64,000 bases of DNA from Blumeriella jaapii. Its lineage: Eukaryota > Ascomycota > Leotiomycetes > Helotiales > Drepanopezizaceae. The notes below the pieces were generated by a model. It made no database searches. It was not told where the DNA came from and saw only the letters and a program-made list of their open reading frames with translations. Positions 46,170 to 57,700 of this stretch are shown piece after piece. How positions within the stretch are numbered: position 1 is the stretch's first letter; every line of letters begins with the position of its first letter. Location of the stretch: NCBI GenBank assembly GCA_009599575.1, contig VWND01000004.1, positions 798,001 to 862,000 of the forward strand. Reading direction: 5' to 3'. The position numbers and the translations under genes were made by a program.

Positions 46170-48621
46170 TCGAGACTCGAGAAGGTGTTTGACTTTGGCC
46201 GCCCCACCAGGCAGCACAAAGTGGTAGCGACGGTATCTACCTGGAACATGAGCCTCCTTTCCTTGTGTCCAGTGGAGTCCATCGATCGACTAACTCGTTG
46301 AATGGCGATCTTGTCGGCTTTGTCGGGTCATGAGTCGGCCCATGCGAGTTCAGGGTTCATGCGAGCCTTCAGGGTTCATCCTCTGGCCTCCTCGATTGTA
46401 CTGTAGAGCGAGGGCGACCGACGTCAGCCTGTGCTTTTCCCGCTTCGACGGGTGCGGCCAGAAGATCTCACGGAACACGTCTGAATCCATGCGCGCCAGG
46501 CCGTCTTCGAGGCTGACCGTGCCGTCCTCCCCTCCCATCTCCTCCGCCTTCTCTCCATCTGGCCTTTTCTCGCCAGCGTCTGGCCACGGCCCAAAGGTCA
46601 TGGTACGTTCCGGAGCCTACTCCTAAGCTCCGTACGATGAAGTAAGTACAGGTAGATCAAACTCTACCACACGTCCTTCCTTACTCACGCCTCGCATTGA
46701 ACCTTCAAGATTAGCTTTGCTCCAGAAATAGACCCTTTCTCACATACCCAGTTAGGGAAAGTTCCGTGCTCTCATTTTTCTTTGCGAAGCTTCTGTGCTC
46801 AGGGTTTCCAAGAAGTCTCACTGCAGAGATTCCGCTACAATCCCCTCACCCCTCCACCCCCAAGAAAGCAAATGTAAAAGCCCTAGTCAGGTCACGGGAG
46901 GTTGCGCGCCTCAACTGCGTTCGTTGCCTGAAGCTTGCAGATTACTTCTATGTTCCATCGCGCTTCCCGTCGTGATCACCGTCATCTTCTTATCCTTTCT
47001 CTCGTTCTCTCCTCTGTTTCCACCGTCCTCTTCTTTTATGCTTTGGATTGTAATCACTTCTCCTCCTTGGCTGACGATGCATCGCACAGAGTATGCTGTA
47101 CTGTAGTACTGTAAGCATCATCACTTGCTCCGTACTCGCAAACACGTAGATCATACGCGCACCAAATGATTTCGAATACTCCAATCAGGGGTACGAATAC
47201 CTGTCAACAGAGCCCCAATCTTTGAAGGCTGCTTATCTCAAGACGGCTTTGAGCATTCAAGTGTCGGTTTCGTCGTCCTCTCCCCCCCCACATATCGCAG
47301 AGAGATTGTTTGTGAGTGGGGTTTAGTTTGAAAGTGTAAGAAACTTGAAGAGGTATTTTTAGTAGTGTGACGACGAGGTTTCACTGTGCTTCCACTCCAT
47401 GGCTACTCGTTTCCTGAGAACCGGTCGACGCTCACATTTATAGATGGATCACTCCCGTTCGTTGTTTCAAGAGTCGTGCAAGTGATCTGGATTTTGACCA
47501 GCCAAACGACGCTTTCAATTCGGGTACCTCACCCGGCCAGGGCGCGAACATCCTTCCCGGCTGGGAAATGAGCGACGGGGCAGCGTGGTGATCCGTCCCA
47601 AATTCCAACCCAAGCATCCAGTTCCTGGGATCCCGGGAATGACTTCTTGTCTGCACACTTCAGCCCCAGAACACCGATTGTACAGTCTTAGCTTGCCAAG
47701 CTGACTGACTAGGCGTAATCTGACGGACTCCACTTTCATCGCAGGCGATACGCAGCCAAGAGATCTTCAGGCCACGCCGAAGGACTCTCGAACTCTCGCG
47801 TTTGCTTGCTTCTGAAGTGGTACAGTACAGTACTGTGTACTGTATCTACACACACATACACACTTCCAGCCTCCCCTTTGTGTGACGACGGAGCCATGAG
47901 CAATGAACCTTGTTCCCAAAGAGGTAGGCAGGAACTTTACGTCTACGTCTGATTGGTCTACAGCGGTAGACTCTCTTCGTATCATCCGCCTACTTGGCAT
48001 TATCCTCGAGCTCGAAGTACTTAGTACATCAGAACAAGAAATGACTATCGGCGACCAAAATTTTCGGGCCAGGATCTCTTGCTGACTTTGCAAGACTCTC
48101 TTGGGCTACGGAGAAGTGACTATGGATTCTTCGTGGACTTTACTTCGAATGCATGCCCCCCGTAGTCACGGACAAATCCCTCTTTCCTTGAACCCCCAAG
48201 GGTTTCCCCGTCGCCGTACACAGAGACCATGACGACCGTTGCGTCGTCGACCGCTGGCACCAACCTAAACCAAAACCCGCGAAAAGGCTTGCTGCTCTCC
48301 GGGGAGTGCGCGCATGGTTCTCATGCTGGATCGGCATCTGCGGGCGGGGGACGACTGGAGTCATCTGGTGACGTGTGCGTAGGTTGTGTGCGCGAGTGGC
48401 GGCCCGTGGAGACGATCTCCGAGGGTTGGATTTCTCAGAAGGGCCTCGATGTTGCTGGTGCCCTGAGGCGAGGGAGGGTTCATGTGCGCGGTGCTGAGCT
48501 CGGAGGGCAGATGTTCCTGACACGGAATGATGGACGCGTGATAAGCAAGTACGGAGGTTTACTCTTTATGGCAGATCTTAACCTCTGTTCGCGGTGCAGC
48601 TTGACTGAGTCATGACGAGCT

Positions 48622-48697
48622 GGTACTGTACAGCACAGGATGTATGTGTAGGTACTGTGCAGTACAGGATGTATGTGTAGGTACTGAACAGTACTGT
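48622..48697. repeat. 29-bp tandem repeat, 2.6 copies, built on GTACTGTAC
   Basis: Units begin GGTACTGTACAG, GGTACTGTGCAG and GGTACTGAACAG at 48622, 48651 and 48680. The first two end in CAGGATGTATGTGTA or a close variant. Each unit contains one copy of the scattered GTACTGTAC-type motif. Confidence 0.9.
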
Positions 48698-50163
48698 AAG
48701 TATCCAGGAGATGGTATCTTTCTGGACCGGGATTGTCACTTTCCGACCATGGCTGTTCCGTGCCTCCTGTCCGGGACATGGTATCTTGCAGTGGATGGAG
48801 CCGAAGGAGATCTCCTTCGTGTCACTTCTGGCGATTTCTCTACGCCGATGCACTTTTGCTCCCGCGCAACGGATGTAAGCTGGTGAGCTAGTGCACATCA
48901 ACCATCACAGTACCGTATACACGACTGAGGCGTTGAATCTTTACAGTACTGTGCGCATTCGAATCCCATCGGTCTGGGGTTGTTGGATCTCCAACATGAG
49001 TTGCGCCGAATCAGGTGGAGTTTGCGTTCCTGTCTGTCGCTGTGTGGGTGGGTGAGTGTTCGCACCACTTCGACATTCTCTGCGGCATGGGCTGGCTATA
49101 ACAGGCTTCTCGGGGTGACTCTGCTGATCTGGAAGATGTAGCCCTTTGATAAGAACAAGCCATTTACCAGTCCTTCCTTCCGCTCCGCTGACTCTGGTGT
49201 TGCCGAGAAGACTTGATCTCTGTCTTATTCGTTCCATTCTGCTTTCGTGCCTCCTCCGAACGAACACGGTACTCGTAGCCTACCTTCCTACCTACCTATT
49301 GCACTGCGTTTTTTTTGGAGACTCTGCTCGTTGGCGGATCCCTTCCTTTTTTTCATGTACAGTACAGTACCTCCCGGCGTCTTTTTCCTGCTAGAAGCTC
49401 AACGCTTTCTGTGGTCACTCACTGCGCGTGCGTGCGTACGATCAATCGTCTCTGAGCTAGGAGGGTTTCTGGGAAAGAAGGTGTTGATTGATTTCCTTGC
49501 TCGGGACACGATCGTGCGCACTCTGGTGCGAAAGTGCGGTGGGGAAATCTGCCTCCAGTGAACGACGATCTTTGTGCAGACGACGGACGGTATGTAGGTA
49601 GGTACCTATGTATTCAAGGATCCGAATCTGCTTTTCACTCGGTTGCAATTCTTCGAGAGTGGGCGCTATCGATCATGTCTGGACGTAGTGGTCCAAGAGC
49701 GTTGCATAGCTGTGATACGGTGCATGTATAAGTACCTACCTTCTACCTAGATAAAGTAGGTAAAAGATAAATAAGTACACGCTGGACCTCTTTCGAGTCT
49801 GTTAGATCCCCTTCAAGCTGACGTCTACACGTCCTTGCCTGCTCGTCGTGCACTGGGGCCATCAGGTGTTTCCGAATCTACAGTACTGTATGTCCTCGCC
49901 GTCGCTGAGGCAGTGAGTGGTGACTCGTGCTCTGCATTCACGGGTGTGTTTGATGGCGAATCCTGGAGCAGGAGTGGATGTACTGTACTGTACTGTACTT
50001 CACATCTCGACACTCGTCCCTCGTCTACTGTACAGCCCAGCCCAGCCCAGCCCAGCAGAGGTTCAAAAGGGCTTTCTCGTGACTCGAAACTCCCATTCAC
50101 GACTACCTCGCACCAGTCGCGGAACTGTTCCATGTCAAGCTTCTCTGCCATCCACTCGTGCTG

Positions 50164-50222
50164 CTCCTCCTCCTCCTCCTCCTCCTCCTCCTCCTCTCTT
50201 CAACAGCAGCAGCAGCAGCAGT
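50164..50222. repeat. (CTC)n and (CAG)n triplet repeats
   Basis: Eleven CTC-type triplets (50164-50197), a four-base bridge, then seven CAG triplets to 50222. They are non-coding as far as can be seen. Confidence 0.92.
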
Positions 50223-50887
50223 AGCCGCATCCAAAGAGCAGACGCACACCCAGCAAGCCCCCAAGCCAAACAAACATGCTACTACACCTCCGACAACCGG
50301 GCATCGCTAGGCGACCAAATCCGCACCTTCACACTTCTCCTCCCCAGCACCCTCTCCGCCGACCATTCAACAGACACCTCCGACGCGCCAATGTGCCAGC
50401 CGCTCCTCGCTCACCTGTTCGTCTCGCACCGCAGCTGCGAGAGACCCGCTTGCCTGGCACCTGTTTGAGCCCGGCACCACGCCCCGGGGGCTCAGAAGCC
50501 GTTCCGTGAACACGTACGTACCTACCCGAGTGGCCGCGGCCGTGCAGTAGTAGCAGGAAGGCACATTCCGGGAAAAGGCCGCGATGGATCTGCCCAGCTC
50601 GGGTTTAGGAGGTGTGATGCGCTGTGCGCTCGCGAGGTCTCTCGGGTAGCGTGTGACGGGTGGGAGGCACTGCGTCCGTAGGGAGGGCTGTGTGTGTATC
50701 CTGTCTCTTGTTTGCGAGACGGGCGGGGGTGCTCGTGCTGGATGTTGTGGGATTTTGCGTCGCGATTTCATGGTGTGTGGTCGGTGTCGTCGGCGGGGGT
50801 CTGTCACCAGAGGGAGTTTAGTCGAGAGGAAAATCGTGGGACGGGTTGCGATGAGCTTGGCCGTGGAAGGTGGGTATGCGAGATCAG

Positions 50888-50952
50888 GTTTCTCTTGTGA
50901 GTGGGTGTGGGCACTAGACAAGTTTCTCTTGTGAGTGAGCGTGGGCACTAGA
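50888..50952. repeat. 34-bp direct duplication
   Basis: The word GTTTCTCTTGTGAGTG, followed by a GTGGGCACTAGA block, occurs twice, from 50888 and 50922. The copies differ by a few substitutions. Confidence 0.85.
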
Positions 50953-51011
50953 TTCCGGTAAAGGTCTATTCAGTCGGTGGAAAGGGAGTAAGTGAGTTTC
51001 GGCTTGGAATT

Positions 51012-51027
51012 GGGGGGGGGGGGGGGG
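51012..51027. repeat. Poly-G run, 16 bases
   Basis: Sixteen uninterrupted G residues in non-coding DNA, the third clear long G-run in the window. Confidence 0.9.
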
Positions 51028-51429
51028 ACAAATGGTCAACAACAGAGAACAGTGGACGAGGCTTTCGTGATGGGAACGGATAGATAGAGTTGCTACCGGA
51101 AAGATTAGGCACTGAGCGTAGTTTGAGAGAATAACAAGATGGGTTTTTGCTGGCGTGGTGTCAAGATGTGTCAATTTGAGACTTTACGAGTGCCTTCCAT
51201 CTTGGGCTTGACGTGGACGGCGGGACGGAACTTGACTTATAGCGACTTTTGAAGAGATCCCAAGACCAGAGAACTACTCTGAAGAGTAGACAGGAAACTA
51301 AAGATCAGATCAGCATGCTTTGGCAACACTGGAGTACATGTAGGGATGAGAGTATGAAGAAGTCTGGGACCACACCTCCGAAGACAACAGACTAGGCACC
51401 AGAGCCCTCTCCTTTACGGCCCAAGGCCC

Positions 51430-52163
51430 TCACGCTTTCGCGCCCTCCTCCTGCGCCTTGATCTTTTCAAACAATCTCAGAAAGACAGCGGCTTGCTGGG
51501 CACCCCCAACCTCATACTTGCCCTGCACCGTAAAATTCGGCACCCCGCTTATCTGGTTCCTCCTCGCCTGCTCCACCTCCTGGTCCACGGCAGGTCCCCC
51601 CTTACCACTTTCGAGCCACTCCCTCGTCTCGCTCTCGTCGAGACCAGCTCTGACAGCCGCAGCTAGCAAGACATCGTGGCTCGTGATGTCCTCTTCGTTC
51701 TCAAAATACGCGGCAAACAGCTCTTCCACGACCCGGGTCTGGAGAGCGGGCGACTTGGACTTCCCGAGCTGGATCAGGCGATGCGAGTCCCGCGTGTTGC
51801 CCGTCTTGCCCCCGTACTTGAAACCGATGCCGACTTCTCGGCCGGTTTGCGAGAGGCGCTCAAACATCATAGAAGCGCGCTCCTCGCCGAACTTGGCTTG
51901 GTAGAAGCCGGTTTTGTCGACGGCTGGCTTCCTCGTGTTTGATTAGTCTTCCATCCTCGAGAGCAGGGACGGAAGCGAGATAACCCACCGGTCTTGGGAG
52001 CATCAGGATTCAGATAGAAAGGCATCCAGCTCGTCGAGAACGTATCTCCCGAGTTGGGATGCAGCTGCTTGTACGTCTCAATTGCCTTTTCCAGCTTCTT
52101 TTTGCCCACATAGCACCAGGGACAGACCGTGTCGCTAACGATATCGATGTTGAACTGTGTCAT
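51430..52163 (-). CDS. DsbA-like thioredoxin-fold protein (FrnE/HCCA isomerase type)
   Basis: Two exons, 52163-51989 and 51923-51430, with a 65-bp intron, encode 222 residues. The family is the DsbA-like oxidoreductases related to Streptomyces FrnE and to 2-hydroxychromene-2-carboxylate isomerases. A CPWC redox motif (Cys14, Cys17) sits in SDTVCPWCYVGKK. The helical insert contains YGGKTGNTRDSHRLI, and the cis-proline loop reads SGVPNFTV. All hallmarks for a working thiol-disulfide enzyme are present. Splicing at an acceptor CCAG gives DAPKTAVDKTGFYQAKFG in frame. I chose the ATG at 52163 (MTQFNIDIVSD) over one eight codons upstream because it starts at the first beta strand. No signal peptide is seen, so it is likely cytosolic. 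The substrate is unknown. Confidence 0.9.
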
Positions 52164-53186
52164 TCTGCGCAACGTGGGTCCAAACATTCAAGGAATAATG
52201 TTGGTAGTCGTGCTGATCGTACTGTAGCTGTAATAGAGACACTTCACTCAGGGGGATGTCGCATATAAATAGAGGAATGGGGTTTGAGATGTGGCGAGAG
52301 AAGATTATAAATCATTCAACAACCCTAGTCGACCAGGAAGAAAGACCGCTCCGAAGCGGACATGTCGGCTGTGAAGAGCCGCATTCGAAGACTATAGCCA
52401 AGTGCAACGATTCTCTATCCTAGAACATCGAGAATGCCGAATCCCCAAACCAATTGATTTCCCCTCGCCGGTTCTATCTCGTGAGCTGATAGAAAAGATC
52501 CCCGGCGTGAGATGTCAAGAGACCAAAGCCATTGACCCCCCTAGCGGGTGGAAAATTAAGTGACCGACCACGCGTGCCTTTGCCAACCGAACAGCCTCGA
52601 AGTGAAGACCGATTCAATCTCTTCACACGCAATGGAACTGCAAAAGAGATCACTTCCAGTTCCGTCGCGGAAGTTTGAAGCCTATGCCTTGTTTCAATGT
52701 CGAGTTGAACAATTGACTACGAACCGAGATGGAGGTGCTTTGTACGTGATTTAAATCTTCGCCCGATAGCCTTCTTCTCGAGCACTTGATAGAATGCTCT
52801 GTAGAAATCGGTATTTCATAGTAGCAAATTCTTAATTTCATTAACTGCCTCTTCTTGCTTGAGACCGCACTTACCGTCTGCTCTGCTCACGAATTCCAAA
52901 CTCACAGCCGGATACCTTTCAGTTGGAATATGAAAGGCTCTTACCAGCATAACCATCATACAACTCTTAGAATCACAGTGATAGCACCTCTTGCACTGAA
53001 ACGCTCAGAAATTGAAGGTGTCTGATTCCCAAGCTGCCATACTTTTCTCAGTACCGTCAACCTCCAACCAAGGTGAACCCAACGCCGTCGCTAATGAAAA
53101 TGCAATGCTCGCCCTCAACACGCTATGCAATGCTTCTGAAACCCATCGAAACTCTTCGGACCCTTTGGTGACCTTGGACGGGAAAA
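52164..53186. other. Intergenic spacer
   Basis: About 1.0 kb lies between the DsbA-like and TFIIE beta genes, both on the minus strand. One GTACTGTAG site lies at 52,219-52,227. No conserved frame, repeat or RNA gene is recognisable. Confidence 0.5.
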
Positions 53187-54086
53187 TCACCGCTTCATGT
53201 GAGAGTAATCTTTGAGAAGATGCGACATATGGAGGTTAGTAGTTTTTCCAGCACGCGCGGCTCTCTTCTTCTTCTCCTTCAGCTTAGGGGGTGCCTTGAT
53301 GCGCTTGGCAGGATCTTCGCTCGCAGGCTTCTGGCCGGCCTCTTGGAGCTTCCGGACCAGCTCATCAACGGAGGGAAGTTCGATCTTACGCCACATCGTT
53401 ATGAAGTCGGGCTCGATCTTGTGAACCAAGGTAGGGTCGTCGCCCCAAACCATTCTGGCATGATTGTCCTTCTTGGTTCGCGTGACCAAGACCTTGTGCT
53501 CCTTCTCCAATTCGTCGATAGCATCCTCACAGTCTGTCCAACCATCTTTGAGATCCTTAACAGACACTCCACGCGCGTCGGCCTTACACTGAAGATATGC
53601 GATGAGATCGGCTTTGGAGCGAACGTTGATGACAGGTCGATGAACGAACGTGCCCGAGCACCAAGTCTGAGTCTTCAGGTTCGGGTCTGGGAACCATTGA
53701 ACGCGGTCGTGCTTCTTCAGAACCCTCGCAATCGTCATCTTGGTTCCTTCACTTGCATGCACCTGGCTCAGGTACTCCAGGATCTCCTTGAACGTCTTCG
53801 GCTCATCCTTCTTCTTCAAGAACTCGATCACATAAGTGACCTGGGTGAAAGCATCTTGTCCGTAGCCCGTTGCTGCAGGTTGAGAATAGACCACATTGGT
53901 TGCCTCCTTCTTCTTCGAGGCCTTGTTATCGGGCTTCGAGGAAGTTGAAGTGCTCGACGGTGCGGGAGAAGGCGCCGATTCTGGAGTAGGTGGCGCGAGT
54001 TTGCGTTTCTTCGTAGCAATCTGGGGAGCCGCAGACATAGCACTGCTCTTGAACTGAGCCTGCTGCTTCTGGAGATAGGAAGACAT
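53187..54086 (-). CDS. TFA2: Transcription initiation factor IIE subunit beta
   Basis: A single exon of 299 residues. TFIIE beta pairs with TFIIE alpha, joins the RNA polymerase II pre-initiation complex, and helps recruit TFIIH and stabilise the open promoter. The N-terminal 80 residues are Ser/Pro/Lys-rich and disordered. Two winged-helix domains follow: one with VTYVIEFLKKKDEPKTFKEI and FPDPNLKTQTWCSGTF, the second with RSKADLIAYLQCKADARGVS and EKEHKVLVTRTKK. The C-terminus is basic (KEKKKRAARAGKTTN). The frame is open 30 codons further upstream, but MSSYLQKQQAQFKSS is the expected family start. Yeast Tfa2 is 328 residues. It is divergent from MLP1. Confidence 0.93.
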   Translation of the reverse strand: MSSYLQKQQAQFKSSAMSAAPQIATKKRKLAPPTPESAPSPAPSSTSTSSKPDNKASKKKEATNVVYSQPAATGYGQDAFTQVTYVIEFLKKKDEPKTFKEILEYLSQVHASEGTKMTIARVLKKHDRVQWFPDPNLKTQTWCSGTFVHRPVINVRSKADLIAYLQCKADARGVSVKDLKDGWTDCEDAIDELEKEHKVLVTRTKKDNHARMVWGDDPTLVHKIEPDFITMWRKIELPSVDELVRKLQEAGQKPASEDPAKRIKAPPKLKEKKKRAARAGKTTNLHMSHLLKDYSHMKR

Positions 54087-54720
54087 GACGGCTATGGTGT
54101 TGGGTGCACAGCGGAGGGTTCGCCCTTGTCGAGGAAGGGTGAGAAGGAGACGGTTCCAGTGTGTCAAGATGGCCACGGTAGGTCAGTCTGCGGGTCGCGT
54201 TCGCCAGAGCCGATGGCTAGATCGGACGTGGGTTACTCATAGAGTCAGTCACCGGTGCTCAGCCGTGCTTGGGCGTGTACGAACGTGTTTGATGAGGGCG
54301 AGAAAGAAAAGTGAAAGAGAGAGGAGTCGGAGAAGGAGAATAGAGAATCGAGAATAGACCAGAATAGAAGTCTGGCAAATCGCGCCCAAGCTTCGAGGCG
54401 AGGCTAAGATCTTGGCACTCGACTTGAATTTCGCGCTAAGGCTGCCTGCTGTTTGCGTGCCAGAGCTTCAGAGGACCACAACCCAACCTCCCATCAACAA
54501 CTTCTTCCACTTCCACTTCTACACTCGCTGGAACAGCGTCGCCGGTACAGAACCCGCGAGATATGTACTGATCCGAGGCAGCCGGTTTCCACATCTCAAC
54601 CCCTCCCCAGCAGCGGCGCCCAAGCGCATCGACATACCAGACGCGCTTCCTTCCACCCCACAAGGACCACCTTTGTCTCTATGGGATCCAGCCCAAGTTC
54701 ATGAAGCCCTTTCCGTAGGC
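54087..54720. promoter_or_regulatory. Divergent promoter interval, TFA2 / MLP1
   Basis: This 634-bp interval separates the two start codons. A GA-rich stretch lies near 54,296-54,360 on the plus strand, and a CT/CA-rich stretch typical of 5' UTRs near 54,470-54,530. No specific site is identified. Confidence 0.5.
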
Positions 54721-57700
54721 ATGGCTACAGCTGTACTGGATGTCGGCTACCTGTCGGCCTATCTCAGTGTGCCCCAACAGACTCTCAGCTCAGTCATCGA
54801 CTCACCGACCGCCGAGCTTGTTCGATCGGTCCTTGAAGCTGTCACTGCTAAGGCACGCGAGCACGATGAACTGGCCGCAGACAAACTCCGGGTGGATATT
54901 GAGTTGGAGAACTCGGTGAGGAGCACAGAGACTCGCATTGAAGGTCTGCGCGCAAACCTCGAGAAGGCACAGAAGACCGTTGAAGAAGTCCGCACCAAGT
55001 TGCAGGAAGAAGGTACGACCACCCGATCGATGATCTGTGACGACGCAGAATACTAAGAAGCATGTTTGCGCAACAGAGAACGCAAGATCGTCTCTCGAAG
55101 GTGAACTGCAAACCTTGAAATCTTCGTCGACCACGTCAACATCAGAAGCGGAAACATTACGAGCGCGAATCGCATCTCTCGAGGCAGCAAACCGAGACAC
55201 GGTTGCAGTACTCGAATCAAAGACAAGCGCGAATGACAACCTTTCTCAAGATCTACAGAAGCAACACCAGAAGGGCCTAGAGCTGAGTCAACAACTCACA
55301 GCCCTCCAGCAGCAGGTTCAGAGCGCTAATGCTGCTGCGTCGAGTGCCAAGTTCCGCGAGCAGTCCCTCAGGCAGGAGATCGAGCTAGCGAAGCGTAACA
55401 ATGAGTGGTTTGAGAACGAGCTGAAGACCAAGAGCGCAGAGGCACTGAAGTACCGGAAGGAAAAGGGAGCACGAATTGCTGAGCTTCAACGCCTGAACGA
55501 AGACACAAACTCGAACTTGGAGACTCTAAAGAAGACCGAACAGGCTTTGAGGAACCGCGTTGAAGAGCTCCAAAAGAAGGTGGAAGAATCCCTCAGCAAG
55601 GTGCAACAGCTTCAAGAAGCAGCTGCCAAGTCCGAGGAGGGCTACCGCCAGGAGCTAGAGAGTGCCAACCGACTTGCTGAACTTCAAGCTCAACAAGCAG
55701 AAACCCACAAGAACAGACTGAAGGAAGTCGAGGCCAGTCTGGAGAACATCAAAGATGATGCAGCCGAGGAAGTTGGGCGATGCCAATCGGAGATGGAAGC
55801 AGAGAGACAGGAGCGGGTAGTTTTGGAGCATCGCATATCTGAGTTGGAAGCCGACAATGACCGCCTCGAAGCCATTATTGCTACCCGCCCGGGATCTGTC
55901 CCAGGAACCCCTCGCCAAAGCCTTAACGGAAGAGCAGGATCGCCTGCTCAATTCGGAACACCCGGTTCTGTACGGAAAACAAATGCTATGACCGCGACCC
56001 AATTTGCCGAGGAGAATTTCAAGCTTCGCAACTTATACCAAGCCGAAAAGCGACGAGGCGACCGCCTTGCAGCAGAAGTAGATGAAATGATGCAAGGTCT
56101 GGAGGCGAAGCAGCCGGAGATTGAGGAAGCCCAGGCTGAGAATGGCCGCCTTCAACAAGAAGTCATCGAGATGTCAAAGTTCGTCGACCAAACCGGAAAG
56201 GAGAGAGATCGTGCGAAGAAGGATGCTAGAAGAGCAGAGAGTGAAGCTTCGACCGCGAAGGCAGAGGCCAACATACTACAGCAACAGCTCCGCGATCTTA
56301 GTGCTCAAGTCAAGATGCTACTTAGCGAGTTGGATGCCCGAGAACGCGGACTTGGTGCGTTGAGCCCTGAGGAACAGGCACAGCTTGAGCGCTTAGCTCG
56401 CGGCGAAGTCAGCGAGGATGCCTTTGAAGGACTCACTGATACCGATCGATTTATCAGCCAAAGATTGACGGTTTTCCGCAGTGTGAGCGAATTGCAAGAA
56501 AAAAACCAAGAACTTCTCAAGATCACGCGACAACTCGGTGCACAAATGGAGAGCGAAGAAGCACTTGCTGCGAAGCATCAAGCCGCCAAAGACCATGAAG
56601 AAGTACGTAATCTGCAAGCAAAGATCGAGAATTATAAGGATGAGCTACAATCCATGATTACTCGCTCGGAGAGCTACATCAAGGAGAGAGACATGTTCCG
56701 TCGCATGCTTCAGCATCGTGGCCAACTTCCAGCCAACGCAGATCTTGCCTCTCTCTTCGGCCAATCAGTCGATGGAAACCAAAATGGCTTGATGCAATCA
56801 ACTGAGCAGACTCCGGGCACTCGGGACAGCGCAATTTTGCTGCGCGAACTTCAGTCTCATTTTGACCAGTATAGAGAAGAGCAGTCAACAGATCGTCGCA
56901 CGATGAAGGAGCAAATCGAGAGACTGTCTCAGGAAAAAGGATCCCTGCAGGCTGAGATTGCTAAGATAAACAGCCAACTCACACTGACCAGCGAACGATA
57001 CGATCTACTCAACTCTAACTACACCATGTTGCAAAATGAAAACTCGGAATTGCAGAAGCGGTCACGAATCCTCTCAGATTCAGCCGCAAAGCAAGACCTA
57101 CGTACACAGCAGGTCGCTGAAGATCTCGTTGAAGCCAAGGGTCTTGTCGAGAGTATGCGAAATGAAAATGCGAACCTCAAGGCTGAGAAGACACTCTGGA
57201 AAGACATCCAGGAGCGTCTGAGTCAAGACACTGAGGAATTGATGAATGAACGCACTCGATTGAACGCGTTGGTTGCTAATCAGCAAACACTCCACAACGA
57301 GCGCGAACTATCTGATGCCGAAACCAGACGTCGACTGACAGCACAAGTGGAAAGCTTGGAGACAGAATTGAGCGCGACCAAACGCAAACTCAATGACGAG
57401 GTTGAGGATAGCAAGAAAGCTCAACTTCGCAAGGAATACGATTCTCAACAAAACCAGAAGCGCATTGATGATCTTGCGTCGAGTCTCAGCCAGGCACGAG
57501 AAGAGTTGGTAGCTGCCAAGACAACCCGTGATCATCTACAATCACGGGTGGATGAGCTTACAATTGAGCTGAAGAGCGCAGAGGAACGCGTGGAGCTTCT
57601 CCAGCCCAGACTTACGTCACGATCAGGTGCTACTGCCGAGACTGGCGGTACAAACGAGGATGTTCCTGACGGAGATCTTAACAGAGAGCAGGAACTCGCA

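Larger units (their letters stand above)
41188..51429. other. 10.2-kb gene-poor region upstream of the C2H2 factor
   Basis: I find no conserved protein on either strand. From 41.2 to 43.1 kb the DNA is GC- and CpG-rich with triplet repeats. From 43.1 to 44.7 kb it is dominated by satellites built on TACAG and CCATACACA. From 44.7 to 51.4 kb it is mixed-composition DNA dotted with GTACTGTAC/GTACAGTAC palindromes. Reading frames of up to about 450 codons on the minus strand near 43-44 kb come from stop-free repeats. A frame at 48,229-48,615 (128 codons) has no recognisable domain. The region may hold a long 5' UTR, enhancer sites, non-coding RNAs or fast-evolving genes, none of which can be shown by eye. 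Confidence 0.6.

Noticed and set aside
48229..48615. A 128-codon frame in the gene-poor region
   Set aside because: Starts plausibly but matches no family I know, with no splice extension or neighbour support. Kept as a possibility only.
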